From the NCBI GenBank assembly GCA_020352215.1, contig CP070675.1:2769904-2829701 (forward strand): DNA of 59,798 bases, written 5' to 3'. Both the position numbers and the translations under genes were made by a program. Positions 51,499 to 59,798 of the stretch are shown here, in pieces. The notes below the pieces were generated by a model that saw only the letters and a program-made list of their open reading frames with translations, had not been told where the DNA came from and searched no databases. The stretch's first letter is position 1. The number at the start of each line of letters is the position of its first letter. Source of the DNA: Phycisphaerales bacterium (lineage in GTDB: Bacteria; Planctomycetota; Phycisphaerae; Sedimentisphaerales; Anaerobacaceae).

Positions 51499-54400
51499 AT
51501 GAAAGACTTGATTCCCGCGGCCCTGTGCTTTGTCCTGCTGAACATCTGCCAGGGACGTACAATCACCGTTGATGATGACAGGCCGGCCGACTATAACAAT
51601 ATCCAAGCAGCCATCGATGCGGCCGTGAGCGGAGACACTGTGATTGTGTCCGACGGCTTCTACAGAGGTGAGGGCAACCGTGGGCTGGACTTTGATGGAA
51701 AGGCAATCACGTTACAGAGCCGGAATGGCCCTTTGGCTTGCATCATCGACTGTCAGAAGCGGGGTCGCGGCTTTTACTTCCACAACCGAGAAGGCCACAG
51801 TTCCATCGTAGATGGCTTCACCATAACCAATGGGGCGGAATCTCAGGGCGCCGGCGTGTACTGCTACAACCGTTCTACGCCGACCATCATCAACTGCATT
51901 ATCCGGGGCAACTCAGCGAACAGCCAGGGGGGCGGTATGTGCTGCAGCTACAACTCCGGGGCCGCGCTGGCCAATTGCATCATAAGAGACAACTCGGCAG
52001 AGTACGTCGGTGGTGGTGTATATTGCTATGACTCGACTCTGAGTATTGTTGACTCGGCGATAATCAACAACACGTCCGGCAGCTACGGCGCCGGTCTGTA
52101 CTCCGGCGAGTCATCTTTGACACTTACAAGTTCCACGCTGGACGGCAATGCCGCGGGTTACAACGGCGGCGGGTTGTATTGCGAACGCTCGTCGCCGATC
52201 ATTGCCAACTGCACCTTCGGCAACAATACGGCAAACAGCAGAGGGGCCGGCATATACTGTAGCTATGACACGTCACCGCTTGTGACAAATTGCACATTCA
52301 GCGGTAACGTGGCAGAGAACGACGCCGGAGGCATCTACTGCGGATATGATACGGCAGCGGTCATAGTAAACTCAATATTTCACGGCAACTCGAATCACGC
52401 CATATATCAAGACTATTCGTGGGAAACGAACCCAGTCATAGCATACTGCCTGTTCAATAACAACCCAGATGGTGACATCTGGCACGCTAACACTGGTGAA
52501 AGCCTCACGGGAGCGTCGCAAATCAATGCCTTACCGGGAGCAGACAACAACATTGACGGCAGCCCCGATTTTGCGTTTGGGGACGATTCCCACTTGATGG
52601 TCGGGTCGGCGTGCATCGACAGGGGCACGAATGACCCGCCGGGTGGGTTGCTGGCAACAGATAAGGATGGTAACGCTCGACTGATCGACGGCAACGGCGA
52701 TTCAGTCGCGATCGTGGACATAGGGGCGTATGAATATTCTCCGCAGCTGCCTGCAATTGCACTGTCGCCGACCCAGCTTGAATTCGTCAGAGAAAAGGAT
52801 GGGGCGGAGCCCGACAGTCAAGTACTGAGAATCCGGAATTCCGGAGGGGCAGTGCTGAACTGGTCACTCAATCATGAATGTCGCTGGCTGAAGGTCAGCC
52901 CCATGTATGGGGATTCGGCCGGCGAAACCGATGAAGTTGTCGTAAGCGTTGAGACAGAAGATCTGCCCCAGGGCATGCATACCGCCGTGCTTGTTGTCAA
53001 CGATCCTGAGGCCACGAACGACGGCCGATACGTCTACATAACCTTGCGCATAAAGGGTACACTATATGTGCCGAGCCAATATCCGACCATACGGGAGGCA
53101 GTACAAGCGGCAATGGAGTCAGAGACCATCGAGGTGACCGGGGGGACATACCACGAGTACTTAGATCTGGACAAGACCCTGGAACTTGTAGGGTTCGACG
53201 ACCCTGTGATCGACGCCGGCGGAGCCAACGCCAGCGTCATTTCCGTCGCAGCAGATGACTGTATCGTAGACGGCTTCGCAATCCGCGGAGGCACTATTGG
53301 GATAGAACTGGAGTCGTCAAATAACGTTATAAGCAACAACGTTGTCTCGGAAAATGAGAACGGCATTGAGCTACTCGATTCATCGAGCGAGAACAGCTTG
53401 ACCAACAACCGCATCCAGAGCAACAGGGCCAAGGGACTCGTCATCTACAATTCACAGGGCAATACCTTCCGGCAGAATAGTATCTCAGGCAGCCTTGTCA
53501 ATTTCGAAATCGATGCCTGGTCATTGGAACAATACCAGCAAGACTTGGATATCTCGAACACCGTGGACGAGAAGCCGATCTACTACATGATAGGTCAGAG
53601 GGATGTGCTGATAGACCCAAGCAGCGACGCGGGGTGTGTCTTCGCGGTGAACTGCGACGGCATTACTGTCACAGACTTAACACTCTCGAACAACGGCAGA
53701 GGAGTCTCGTTCATCGGCACCACCAACTCACATATCGAGAATGTAGTCGTCGAAGATGTCGGGAGAGCAGGTATATGGCTGGAGGATTCGAAGAACAACA
53801 CTCTCGTAGGGAATGCAGTCTCAAAGAGCGGTGGCGGTATCAGATTGCTGCGCTCGGCCAATAACACATTGAGAAACAACACGTGCGACGGTAACATCCA
53901 TAACTTCGCGTGTCGAGGCAGTTCGATGGCAGACTACTTCCAGTCCATCGATACGTCGAATACTGTGGATGGCAAACCGATATACTACCTGGTAGACAGG
54001 GCCGACATAGTGGTAGACGCCTCCGCGAACGCCGGCTGCGTCTTCGCGGTGGATTGCGGCGAGGTTGTAGTACGCGATCTGGTCTTGAGCAAGAATGGAA
54101 CGGCAGTGACGTTCGTGGGTACCGCCGCGTCCTTAATAGAACACGTTACCGCCAAAGACAATTCTGAGGCAGGTATCTTGCTCTTTGAATCCGCCAACAA
54201 TGTCGTAAAGGGTAACCACATTTCAGGAAACGCTACCGGCATAGAATTGATGAATTCGGAGCGAATCGACATCGAGCACAACTTCATCACACAAAACGAG
54301 CAGGGTATATCGTGTTCTTCCAGCGAGGTCTCAGTCAAGAGCTCCGTTATCAATCTCAACATGGGTGCCGGAGGGGTGGTCTTCAGCGAGCAGAGCAGTG

Positions 54401-56310
54401 CGACCGTTGTCAACTGCACGATTTACGGCAATTCAGGTCAGCCGCTGCGCGGAGTAGTGTTGCCGGGCGGTGGGGTCTCTTGCGATGAATCGAGCAGTAT
54501 TGAGGTTTCCAGTTGCGTCGTGTGGGCGAATGCGCCGGGTCAAATCGCGATGCTGCCGTCAATGAATGTGACCTACAGCGATGTTCAGGGCGGCTTCACC
54601 GGCGAAGGCAATATCGACCAAGACCCGATGCTTACTCCTGACGGCCATTTGCGTGTTGGTTCACCGTGTACCGGCAAAGGTGACCCGCAGATCGAGCGGA
54701 CGGGGCTCGATATCGACGGCGAAAGTCGGGTCATGTCTCGAAGAGTTGACATGGGCGCCGATGAGCACAGGGACATCGACTACGACGGCCTACCCGATTG
54801 GTATGAGGTCAAGTACCTGGACCCGGACCATGCCGCTGCACCTGATGAGGACGCTGATGGGGACGGTCACACAAACCTGGACGAATACGAGCTCTATTCG
54901 AGTAACCCGGCGGTCCCATGCGCTATATACTACGTGGATGCAGGTCGGCCGGACGACGCCAATGACGGTCTGTCATGGCAGACTGCCAAGAGAACCGTCC
55001 AATCGGCCATCAGAGAGACGCAGAACAGTGATAAGATGGTAGTTGCGCCGGGCATATACGGCGGCAACGTGAGCCCAGAGGGCCGGCAAATATGCCTCCA
55101 GAGCAAGGATCCCTTTGATGCAGAAACGATTAGTTCGACAATTTTGAGCGGAACGGTCTCTGTGACACAGCTGGAGCAGCAGGGATGTGTAATCTCAGGG
55201 CTGACGGTCGCCAACGCAGACGGTACTGGAATCCTCTGTGAAGGCACAAGTCCGACGATCAGCAGGTGCGTCATCAGGGATAACCGAGGTTGGTACTATG
55301 GTGGTGGCGGCGGCATAACCTGCCGCGGCGCAAGCCCTGTGATTAGCGAATGTGTCATTAGCGGGAACCTCTCGGCCGACGTTGGAGGCGGCATCTACTG
55401 CCTTGACTCTTGTCCCACGATCACCAACACGGTAATCTGTGGCAACCTGTGCAGCTACGGATACGGCGGGCGCGGTGCTGCAATATACCTGGGCAACAGC
55501 AGCTCAATGATCCGTAATTGCACCATCGCTGATAATGGAGAGCTCGACGAATACCCGTATAGTGCCGGTTCTGCCACCTACTGTGAAAAAAGCACTCTGC
55601 AGATCAGCAACTCTATCCTGCGCAACGACACGGCTCTTGAAATCGAACAGAGGGACTCTACTGTCACTGTGACGTACAGCAATGTCAAAGGTGGAGCCGA
55701 ACGTATCCAGGAACCATGGGAAGGCAAAGGCAACATCGACGCAGATCCCTGCTTTGTTGAGAGCGGATCCTGGTCGGCAAGCCCGTATTCCGGAGGCGGA
55801 GTCTGGAGCGAGGGTGATTATCACCTGAGAAGTGAAGGTTGGCGGTGGACGCCGTACGTCACGCATGGCAGCAATTGGGTCTGGGATTCAAAAACCAGCC
55901 TTTGCATCGATGCGGGCAATCCCGGTTCAGCTTTGGACGACGAGCTGCTATCTGTGCCGAATGACCCCGCGAATGAATGGGGCAGGAACATTCGCATTAA
56001 CATGGGCGCCCATGGAGGCACAGAGCAGGCCAGCATGGCTCCGCACAATTGGGCCGTGCGCGGGGACCTGAACAACGACGGTGGAGTAAACTGCACGGAC
56101 CTGGCATGGTGGGCACAGGATCTGATATACAAGGACGAGGCATCTTCGGCTGATCTTTACAGAAATGGCTCGGTTAACAAGGCCGACTTGGCTCTGTTAG
56201 TAGACGACTGGCTTGTGCAAACCGAATGGTGTGGCGCGGTGACGCCCATACCGCCTCAGCCTCCACTACCCCCTGAACCGCCTGGGCCGGAGTTGCCGCG
56301 TGGTCGCTGA
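51499..56310 (+). CDS. Secreted 1603-residue right-handed beta-helix protein with dockerin-like segment
   Basis: Starts at ATG 51499 with AAGGAGG 9 bases upstream; the first 20 residues are a signal peptide. Three beta-helix regions follow. Residues about 20-430 have NCIIRGN/NCTF coils, and an Ig-like spacer (LEFVREKDGAEPDSQVLRI) precedes the second region. Residues about 530-1000 are NosD-like with ENVVVEDVG/IEHVTAKD coils and contain a duplication of about 150 residues. Residues about 1150-1460 form the third region. A DLNNDGGVNCTDL dockerin-like loop ends the protein, then a short proline-rich tail (PIPPQPPLPPEPPGP). Probably binds or cleaves polysaccharide outside the cell. No catalytic residues identified. 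Confidence 0.83.
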   Translation: MKDLIPAALCFVLLNICQGRTITVDDDRPADYNNIQAAIDAAVSGDTVIVSDGFYRGEGNRGLDFDGKAITLQSRNGPLACIIDCQKRGRGFYFHNREGHSSIVDGFTITNGAESQGAGVYCYNRSTPTIINCIIRGNSANSQGGGMCCSYNSGAALANCIIRDNSAEYVGGGVYCYDSTLSIVDSAIINNTSGSYGAGLYSGESSLTLTSSTLDGNAAGYNGGGLYCERSSPIIANCTFGNNTANSRGAGIYCSYDTSPLVTNCTFSGNVAENDAGGIYCGYDTAAVIVNSIFHGNSNHAIYQDYSWETNPVIAYCLFNNNPDGDIWHANTGESLTGASQINALPGADNNIDGSPDFAFGDDSHLMVGSACIDRGTNDPPGGLLATDKDGNARLIDGNGDSVAIVDIGAYEYSPQLPAIALSPTQLEFVREKDGAEPDSQVLRIRNSGGAVLNWSLNHECRWLKVSPMYGDSAGETDEVVVSVETEDLPQGMHTAVLVVNDPEATNDGRYVYITLRIKGTLYVPSQYPTIREAVQAAMESETIEVTGGTYHEYLDLDKTLELVGFDDPVIDAGGANASVISVAADDCIVDGFAIRGGTIGIELESSNNVISNNVVSENENGIELLDSSSENSLTNNRIQSNRAKGLVIYNSQGNTFRQNSISGSLVNFEIDAWSLEQYQQDLDISNTVDEKPIYYMIGQRDVLIDPSSDAGCVFAVNCDGITVTDLTLSNNGRGVSFIGTTNSHIENVVVEDVGRAGIWLEDSKNNTLVGNAVSKSGGGIRLLRSANNTLRNNTCDGNIHNFACRGSSMADYFQSIDTSNTVDGKPIYYLVDRADIVVDASANAGCVFAVDCGEVVVRDLVLSKNGTAVTFVGTAASLIEHVTAKDNSEAGILLFESANNVVKGNHISGNATGIELMNSERIDIEHNFITQNEQGISCSSSEVSVKSSVINLNMGAGGVVFSEQSSATVVNCTIYGNSGQPLRGVVLPGGGVSCDESSSIEVSSCVVWANAPGQIAMLPSMNVTYSDVQGGFTGEGNIDQDPMLTPDGHLRVGSPCTGKGDPQIERTGLDIDGESRVMSRRVDMGADEHRDIDYDGLPDWYEVKYLDPDHAAAPDEDADGDGHTNLDEYELYSSNPAVPCAIYYVDAGRPDDANDGLSWQTAKRTVQSAIRETQNSDKMVVAPGIYGGNVSPEGRQICLQSKDPFDAETISSTILSGTVSVTQLEQQGCVISGLTVANADGTGILCEGTSPTISRCVIRDNRGWYYGGGGGITCRGASPVISECVISGNLSADVGGGIYCLDSCPTITNTVICGNLCSYGYGGRGAAIYLGNSSSMIRNCTIADNGELDEYPYSAGSATYCEKSTLQISNSILRNDTALEIEQRDSTVTVTYSNVKGGAERIQEPWEGKGNIDADPCFVESGSWSASPYSGGGVWSEGDYHLRSEGWRWTPYVTHGSNWVWDSKTSLCIDAGNPGSALDDELLSVPNDPANEWGRNIRINMGAHGGTEQASMAPHNWAVRGDLNNDGGVNCTDLAWWAQDLIYKDEASSADLYRNGSVNKADLALLVDDWLVQTEWCGAVTPIPPQPPLPPEPPGPELPRGR

Positions 56311-56394
56311 CGAGTCGGGAGATTCGTCGCCCGAAGAAAATTGGCATCAGGGACAGGTCGAGCGCCGATCGAAGGCGGAATCCGAGGCGAACAT

Positions 56395-57519
56395 CTAATC
56401 TGCGCGCCGGGTAATCCTCAGCAGTGCTTGTGCAATAGCGGAACTGGCTTGTTTGGGGGCAATTGTCCGGCAGGCATCTTCCATCTTGGTGAGTTTTTCC
56501 TGGTCTTTCATTAACGCTTCCAGCTCCTCCCACAACCAGTCCGCCCGATCCTTGGCGTCCGGCAAATCATCAACGATAACAGCCGCACCGGCCTGGACCA
56601 GTTTGCCGGCGTTCAAATACTGTTGTCTGTCCTTGTGGTGTGGGTAAGGCATACAAATGCTCGGAACACCCGCAGCGGCATATTCTGCAACGCTGACAGC
56701 GCCACTTCTGCCGATGACCAGATCCACTGCTGTGAGCAGGTCAGACATGTCATCAAAATATCCCAGAACATTGTGACTGATCTTGGCGCCGCCGTATCTT
56801 CTCTTGACCTGGTCGCAGTTTGCCAATCCGGTCAGGTGAACGATCTGCCAGTCGCCGGCAAACGCGTCGAGCTTGTCCACAAGCGAACAAACCGTGGTGT
56901 TGATACTCACAGAGCCGCTCGACGCACCGGTTATCAGCAAGGTCTTTTTGGCCCGGTCGAGGCCCAGTTGTCTTATTGCCTTGTCAGGCTGTGGATTGTC
57001 AAAGCCAGTCCGCAGAGGACAACCGACAACATTAACCAGCCCCTTGTGCTTCTTGGCAAGATATTCCTTCGTATCCTGAAACTGGACAAAAATCTGGTTC
57101 GCCCAACGAGCTATCAGCTTGTTGGCCCTGCCAGGTAGAACGTCAACATTCAAAAGAGCAATCGGCACACTTAGCTTTTGTGCCGCAAGGCAAACCGGTG
57201 CCGCAACGAAGCCCCCGACGCCAACCACCACGGGATCATCACTTGCTGCGATTATCTGCTTGGCAATCCGATAGCTTCTGAGCAGAGAAGCGCAAAACTT
57301 GACCAGTTTGCGCGGCGCCAGGAAGAAACCTGCTGCCGGTAGCGCGGTGTATTCGATCCCGGCTTGGTCCAGGATCTTCCGATCGATGGGACGAGGGCTG
57401 CAAAAGAAACGTATGTCTGCTCGCGGCTCAAGCTCTATGAGCTTCTCTGCCACAGCGACGGCCGGGTAGATGTGTCCCCCGGTCCCGCCTCCGGCAAAGA
57501 AGAAACTCCTTTTGGTCAC
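56395..57519 (-). CDS. murG: MurG, UDP-GlcNAc:lipid I N-acetylglucosaminyltransferase
   Basis: A 374-residue GT28 enzyme that adds GlcNAc to lipid I to make lipid II at the inner face of the membrane. The GTG at 57519 is chosen for the AAGGAGG 8 bases upstream; a TTG 12 codons earlier has none. Motifs: FFAGGGTGGHIYPAVAVAE, GVGGFVAAPVCLAA, LLITGASSGS, and the UDP-GlcNAc site GRSGAVSVAEYAAAGVPS followed by PYPHHKDRQQYLNA. Length is normal. It is not beside ftsW, which lies near 48 kb on the opposite strand. Confidence 0.93.
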   Translation of the reverse strand: MTKRSFFFAGGGTGGHIYPAVAVAEKLIELEPRADIRFFCSPRPIDRKILDQAGIEYTALPAAGFFLAPRKLVKFCASLLRSYRIAKQIIAASDDPVVVGVGGFVAAPVCLAAQKLSVPIALLNVDVLPGRANKLIARWANQIFVQFQDTKEYLAKKHKGLVNVVGCPLRTGFDNPQPDKAIRQLGLDRAKKTLLITGASSGSVSINTTVCSLVDKLDAFAGDWQIVHLTGLANCDQVKRRYGGAKISHNVLGYFDDMSDLLTAVDLVIGRSGAVSVAEYAAAGVPSICMPYPHHKDRQQYLNAGKLVQAGAAVIVDDLPDAKDRADWLWEELEALMKDQEKLTKMEDACRTIAPKQASSAIAQALLRITRRAD

Positions 57520-57520
57520 T

Positions 57521-57528
57521 GCCGAGCC
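57521..57528 (-). promoter_or_regulatory. Ribosome binding site fixing the murG GTG start
   Basis: AAGGAGGC on the minus strand (positions 57528-57521), with ideal distance to the GTG at 57519. The TTG start upstream lacks any similar sequence. Confidence 0.55.
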
Positions 57529-57565
57529 TCCTTGTCTACTCGGGTCACTCCGCAAGGGCGAGCCC

Positions 57566-59798
57566 TTACCGGGGCGTGTCTATGGTCACGACGACGGCCT
57601 GCGACCTTGTCATTAGCCCGGTTGTGTCTATGGCCCCGGCTGTGAGCCTGTAGACGCCCGAGGAGTAATCCTGCCAACTGATCCCCCAGCCATCGGAGCC
57701 ATCCGTATCTTCGCCTATTTTATTCGCGCCGGCGAAGAATTCCACCCTTACCAGCGGGCCGTCAACATCCCGTGCGTGGGCCTGTATTTCTACAGGCTCG
57801 TTGTTGGCTCTTTCGAGTACCTCGTTGTGCTGCGGCTTTGTAATATACACCTCCGGAGGCCGTACATACTTGAGCCAGTCTTCCGCCAAAAGGCCGAGGT
57901 CGGCCATGTCTATTACAGCATCTCTACTCAAATCTGCCGGGTGCTCTTTCACCGCCATAGACCAGCTCAGCGATGCCAGGAGGAAATCGTCCCAGTTGAC
58001 TAAGCCGTCATTGTCCATGTCCGCCAGCACCGCCCAGTCATGTGGAGGCAAGCTTGCCTCTGCTGTTCCGCCGTAGGCGCCCATGTTGACACGCAGGTTC
58101 GTGCTCCACTGACTGTTGGGATCATCCGGAACAGCCAACGGCTCATCTTTCAGTGCAGAACTCGGATTGCCTGCATCGATACACGGGCTCGTTATCTCGT
58201 CATAATCCCAGCGCAGTCGCTCGCTATCCCACCGCCAGCCGGCACTTTTCAAATGAACATCACCTGCATTGGGGTCCGCAAAGAGCGGGTCGGCTCCTAC
58301 ATTGCCAATACCGCCGAGGTTTCCGGTCCAGCTTTGGATACAGCAGTAGTTGACTATGGAGACTCCATCAGTGTCCGTAATCTGTGCCGGCTCGTCGGTG
58401 ACACCGTAGTCGCTGTTTTTCCACAGAATACAGTTTGTAAGGGTTGGGGTGCTGTCTGGGCCATTCCAGATCCCTCCACCGGACCAATCTGTCTCGTTGC
58501 TGCTGAAGGTGCAGTTGATCAGCATCGGGCTGCTCTCGTAGTTTTTCATCCCGCCGCCGTAGCTCTCTGCCCAGTTTTGGCTGAAGACGCAGTTTGTTAT
58601 CGTCGGATTGCTGCCGTACTGGTTGCACACTGCGCCACCGTCGTCCTCAGCTCTATTCCGGCTGAAGGTGCAATCGGCTATGATCGGGCTGCAGCCGTCC
58701 CAGTTAAGGATGCCGCCGCCGTTCCCGACTGTAGAGTTGTCCTCGAACTTGCAGCCGGTTATTGTAGGACTGCTATTGTTGTGGTTGTAGATTCCACCGC
58801 CACTGTGTCTGGCGAAGTTCCCGACGAAGGTGCAGTTGGTGATTGTGGGGCTACTGTAGGAGCAGTTGTACATTCCGCCTCCTTTGCCCTGGCAGTCACA
58901 GGAGGTTTCGCCTGTGTTGAAGGCAAACGTGCAGTCTGTGATCGTCGGACTGCTGCCGTAGCAATTGTACATTCCACCGCCGTAGCCGGTTGCGTTGCAG
59001 ACGCTGATGACACAGTTTTTGATAGTGGGGCTGCTTGCGGTACATCTGATGCCGCCGCCGTATTGGTCGCCTCCGCCGGCGGTGATTCTGAAACCATCCA
59101 GAACGGAGTTCGCGTCCTCGCCGGAGTGGAAATGAAATCCGCGCCCCAAGCCCTCACAATCTATGATGCAGTTCTCCGGTCCATTTTCGCTTCTTACGGT
59201 GATAGCTTTTCCCCTAAAGTCAATATCTCTGTTCCCGTCTCCCCGATACTTGCCGTCGGCGACCCAGATAGTGTCGCCGTCGGAGGCGTCGTCGATAGCA
59301 TCCTGAATGGTGCGATACATGCCGGGTACAAGGAAGCCGGGGAACTCCGCCGGCGTGCTAAACGAGTAGCAGTTATTTCCATCGTAGACGGTCGCCTCAT
59401 TGCCCGCGCTATCCACCAGATCTACAACAAAGTAGTAGTCGGTATCGAGTGATAGGGGCTGGAGTTTGGCGACATGAAGCACGCTCGTGCCAAAGTCTTG
59501 CTCGATGATTGTATATGGCCCGCCGCACACCGGGCCAGCGCGAACCTTGGCCCTGGTCGGCTCGTCGGCCACGATCTGCAGCGTGGCCACGGGTCCGCTC
59601 GTGCCAATAAGCACATCCAGAATTCCCGGCGGGTCATAGTCTGCCTCGGCGTCATCCGTCGCGGCCCTAAACCTGCCGGCGCCATCATTGACGTCCCAGT
59701 ATACAGCGTGGATAACCTCACCATGTGAAAGCTGAACGATACCATCTTCCATGCTGGGCTGATTCGAGTCAACAGAAACCGTCGCCGAAAAGACGCCC
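57566..59798 (-). CDS. Secreted right-handed beta-helix protein with dockerin-like and Ig-like domains (5' end cut by window edge)
   Basis: At least 743 residues; the frame runs off the right edge, so an ATG at 59752 is only internal. The visible N-terminal part is Fn3-like (VATLQIVADEPTRAKVRAG, YYFVVDLVDSAGNE). A beta-helix domain of about 330 residues follows, with coils of the SPTITNCTF/GGGMYN kind. The C-terminal region has two dockerin-like loops (DMDNDGLVNWDDF and DLSRDAVIDMADL), then a Big_9/Ig-like domain (VYITKPQHNEVL, VRVEFFAGANKIGED). The stop is 47 bases from murG; both are on the minus strand. The order of domains matches the protein at 26523-29045. Confidence 0.83.
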   Translation of the reverse strand, partial: GVFSATVSVDSNQPSMEDGIVQLSHGEVIHAVYWDVNDGAGRFRAATDDAEADYDPPGILDVLIGTSGPVATLQIVADEPTRAKVRAGPVCGGPYTIIEQDFGTSVLHVAKLQPLSLDTDYYFVVDLVDSAGNEATVYDGNNCYSFSTPAEFPGFLVPGMYRTIQDAIDDASDGDTIWVADGKYRGDGNRDIDFRGKAITVRSENGPENCIIDCEGLGRGFHFHSGEDANSVLDGFRITAGGGDQYGGGIRCTASSPTIKNCVISVCNATGYGGGMYNCYGSSPTITDCTFAFNTGETSCDCQGKGGGMYNCSYSSPTITNCTFVGNFARHSGGGIYNHNNSSPTITGCKFEDNSTVGNGGGILNWDGCSPIIADCTFSRNRAEDDGGAVCNQYGSNPTITNCVFSQNWAESYGGGMKNYESSPMLINCTFSSNETDWSGGGIWNGPDSTPTLTNCILWKNSDYGVTDEPAQITDTDGVSIVNYCCIQSWTGNLGGIGNVGADPLFADPNAGDVHLKSAGWRWDSERLRWDYDEITSPCIDAGNPSSALKDEPLAVPDDPNSQWSTNLRVNMGAYGGTAEASLPPHDWAVLADMDNDGLVNWDDFLLASLSWSMAVKEHPADLSRDAVIDMADLGLLAEDWLKYVRPPEVYITKPQHNEVLERANNEPVEIQAHARDVDGPLVRVEFFAGANKIGEDTDGSDGWGISWQDYSSGVYRLTAGAIDTTGLMTRSQAVVVTIDTPR

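Noticed and set aside
58040..59452. 470-residue plus-strand ORF opposite the truncated beta-helix gene
   Set aside because: Low-complexity Val/Ala-rich shadow of the beta-helix repeats; the minus strand holds clear domains.
1..59798. tRNA, rRNA and CRISPR arrays
   Set aside because: Scanning by eye for T-loop (GTTCRA) contexts, rRNA-like stretches and regularly spaced repeats gave no candidate that folds or repeats properly.

Overview
The window looks like chromosomal DNA of a Phycisphaerae-type planctomycete (Sedimentisphaerales-like). This is inferred from gene style, not from a marker gene. The signs are prepilin-like proteins with an N-terminal FTLIELLVVIAIIA motif, many large secreted LamG or right-handed beta-helix proteins ending in dockerin-like EF-hand segments, Tat-exported Gfo/Idh/MocA and TIM-barrel proteins, several ECF sigma/membrane-regulator modules, and AAAACAAAGCCAAT-type dispersed repeats. 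ftsW and murG show that the cell makes peptidoglycan. I found no rRNA, tRNA, CRISPR array, transposase or integrase.

Layout. 1-3.9 kb: an ECF sigma/anti-sigma operon ending in a prepilin-like gene. 4-4.9 kb: a lone zinc-ribbon plus nucleoside deoxyribosyltransferase/TIR-like gene. 5.5-9.3 kb: a PhoD phosphatase, a BNR-repeat dockerin protein and a decayed PhoD C-terminal remnant. 9.3-16.8 kb: a DegT aminotransferase, an HTH/pseudo-receiver protein, a second ECF module with a prepilin-like gene, SixA, a PflX-type radical SAM protein, DUF72 and DUF2905. 16.9-23.8 kb: a tightly coupled four-gene minus-strand operon of the AmmeMemoRadiSam type, with a divergent PolX gene. 25.7-26.5 kb: a repeat-rich spacer. 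26.5-31.7 kb: a beta-helix protein, a THEP1 NTPase and an AMP-forming ligase. 31.9-35.6 kb: an exported oxidoreductase/isomerase/PqaA operon. 35.6-45.5 kb: a desulforedoxin-like protein, an Nramp relative and two tandem LamG paralogues. 46-51.2 kb: a ferritin-like protein, a lipoprotein, FtsW and a third ECF module. 51.5-59.8 kb: a 1603-residue beta-helix protein, MurG and a truncated beta-helix protein.

The most promising system is the operon at 16.9-23.8 kb. A cytoplasmic radical SAM enzyme is translationally coupled to a 60-residue Tat-signal peptide gene, then to a membrane-anchored (apparently exported) Memo-AMMECR1 fusion. The last gene encodes a 1346-residue membrane protein that joins a spermidine-synthase-like module, a covalent-FMN site and a NosR/NapH-type iron-sulfur module. 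This arrangement suggests an extracytoplasmic redox or radical-chemistry system linked to a trans-membrane electron conduit; that function is inference. A second theme is three ECF sigma modules, two of which end in a prepilin-like gene.
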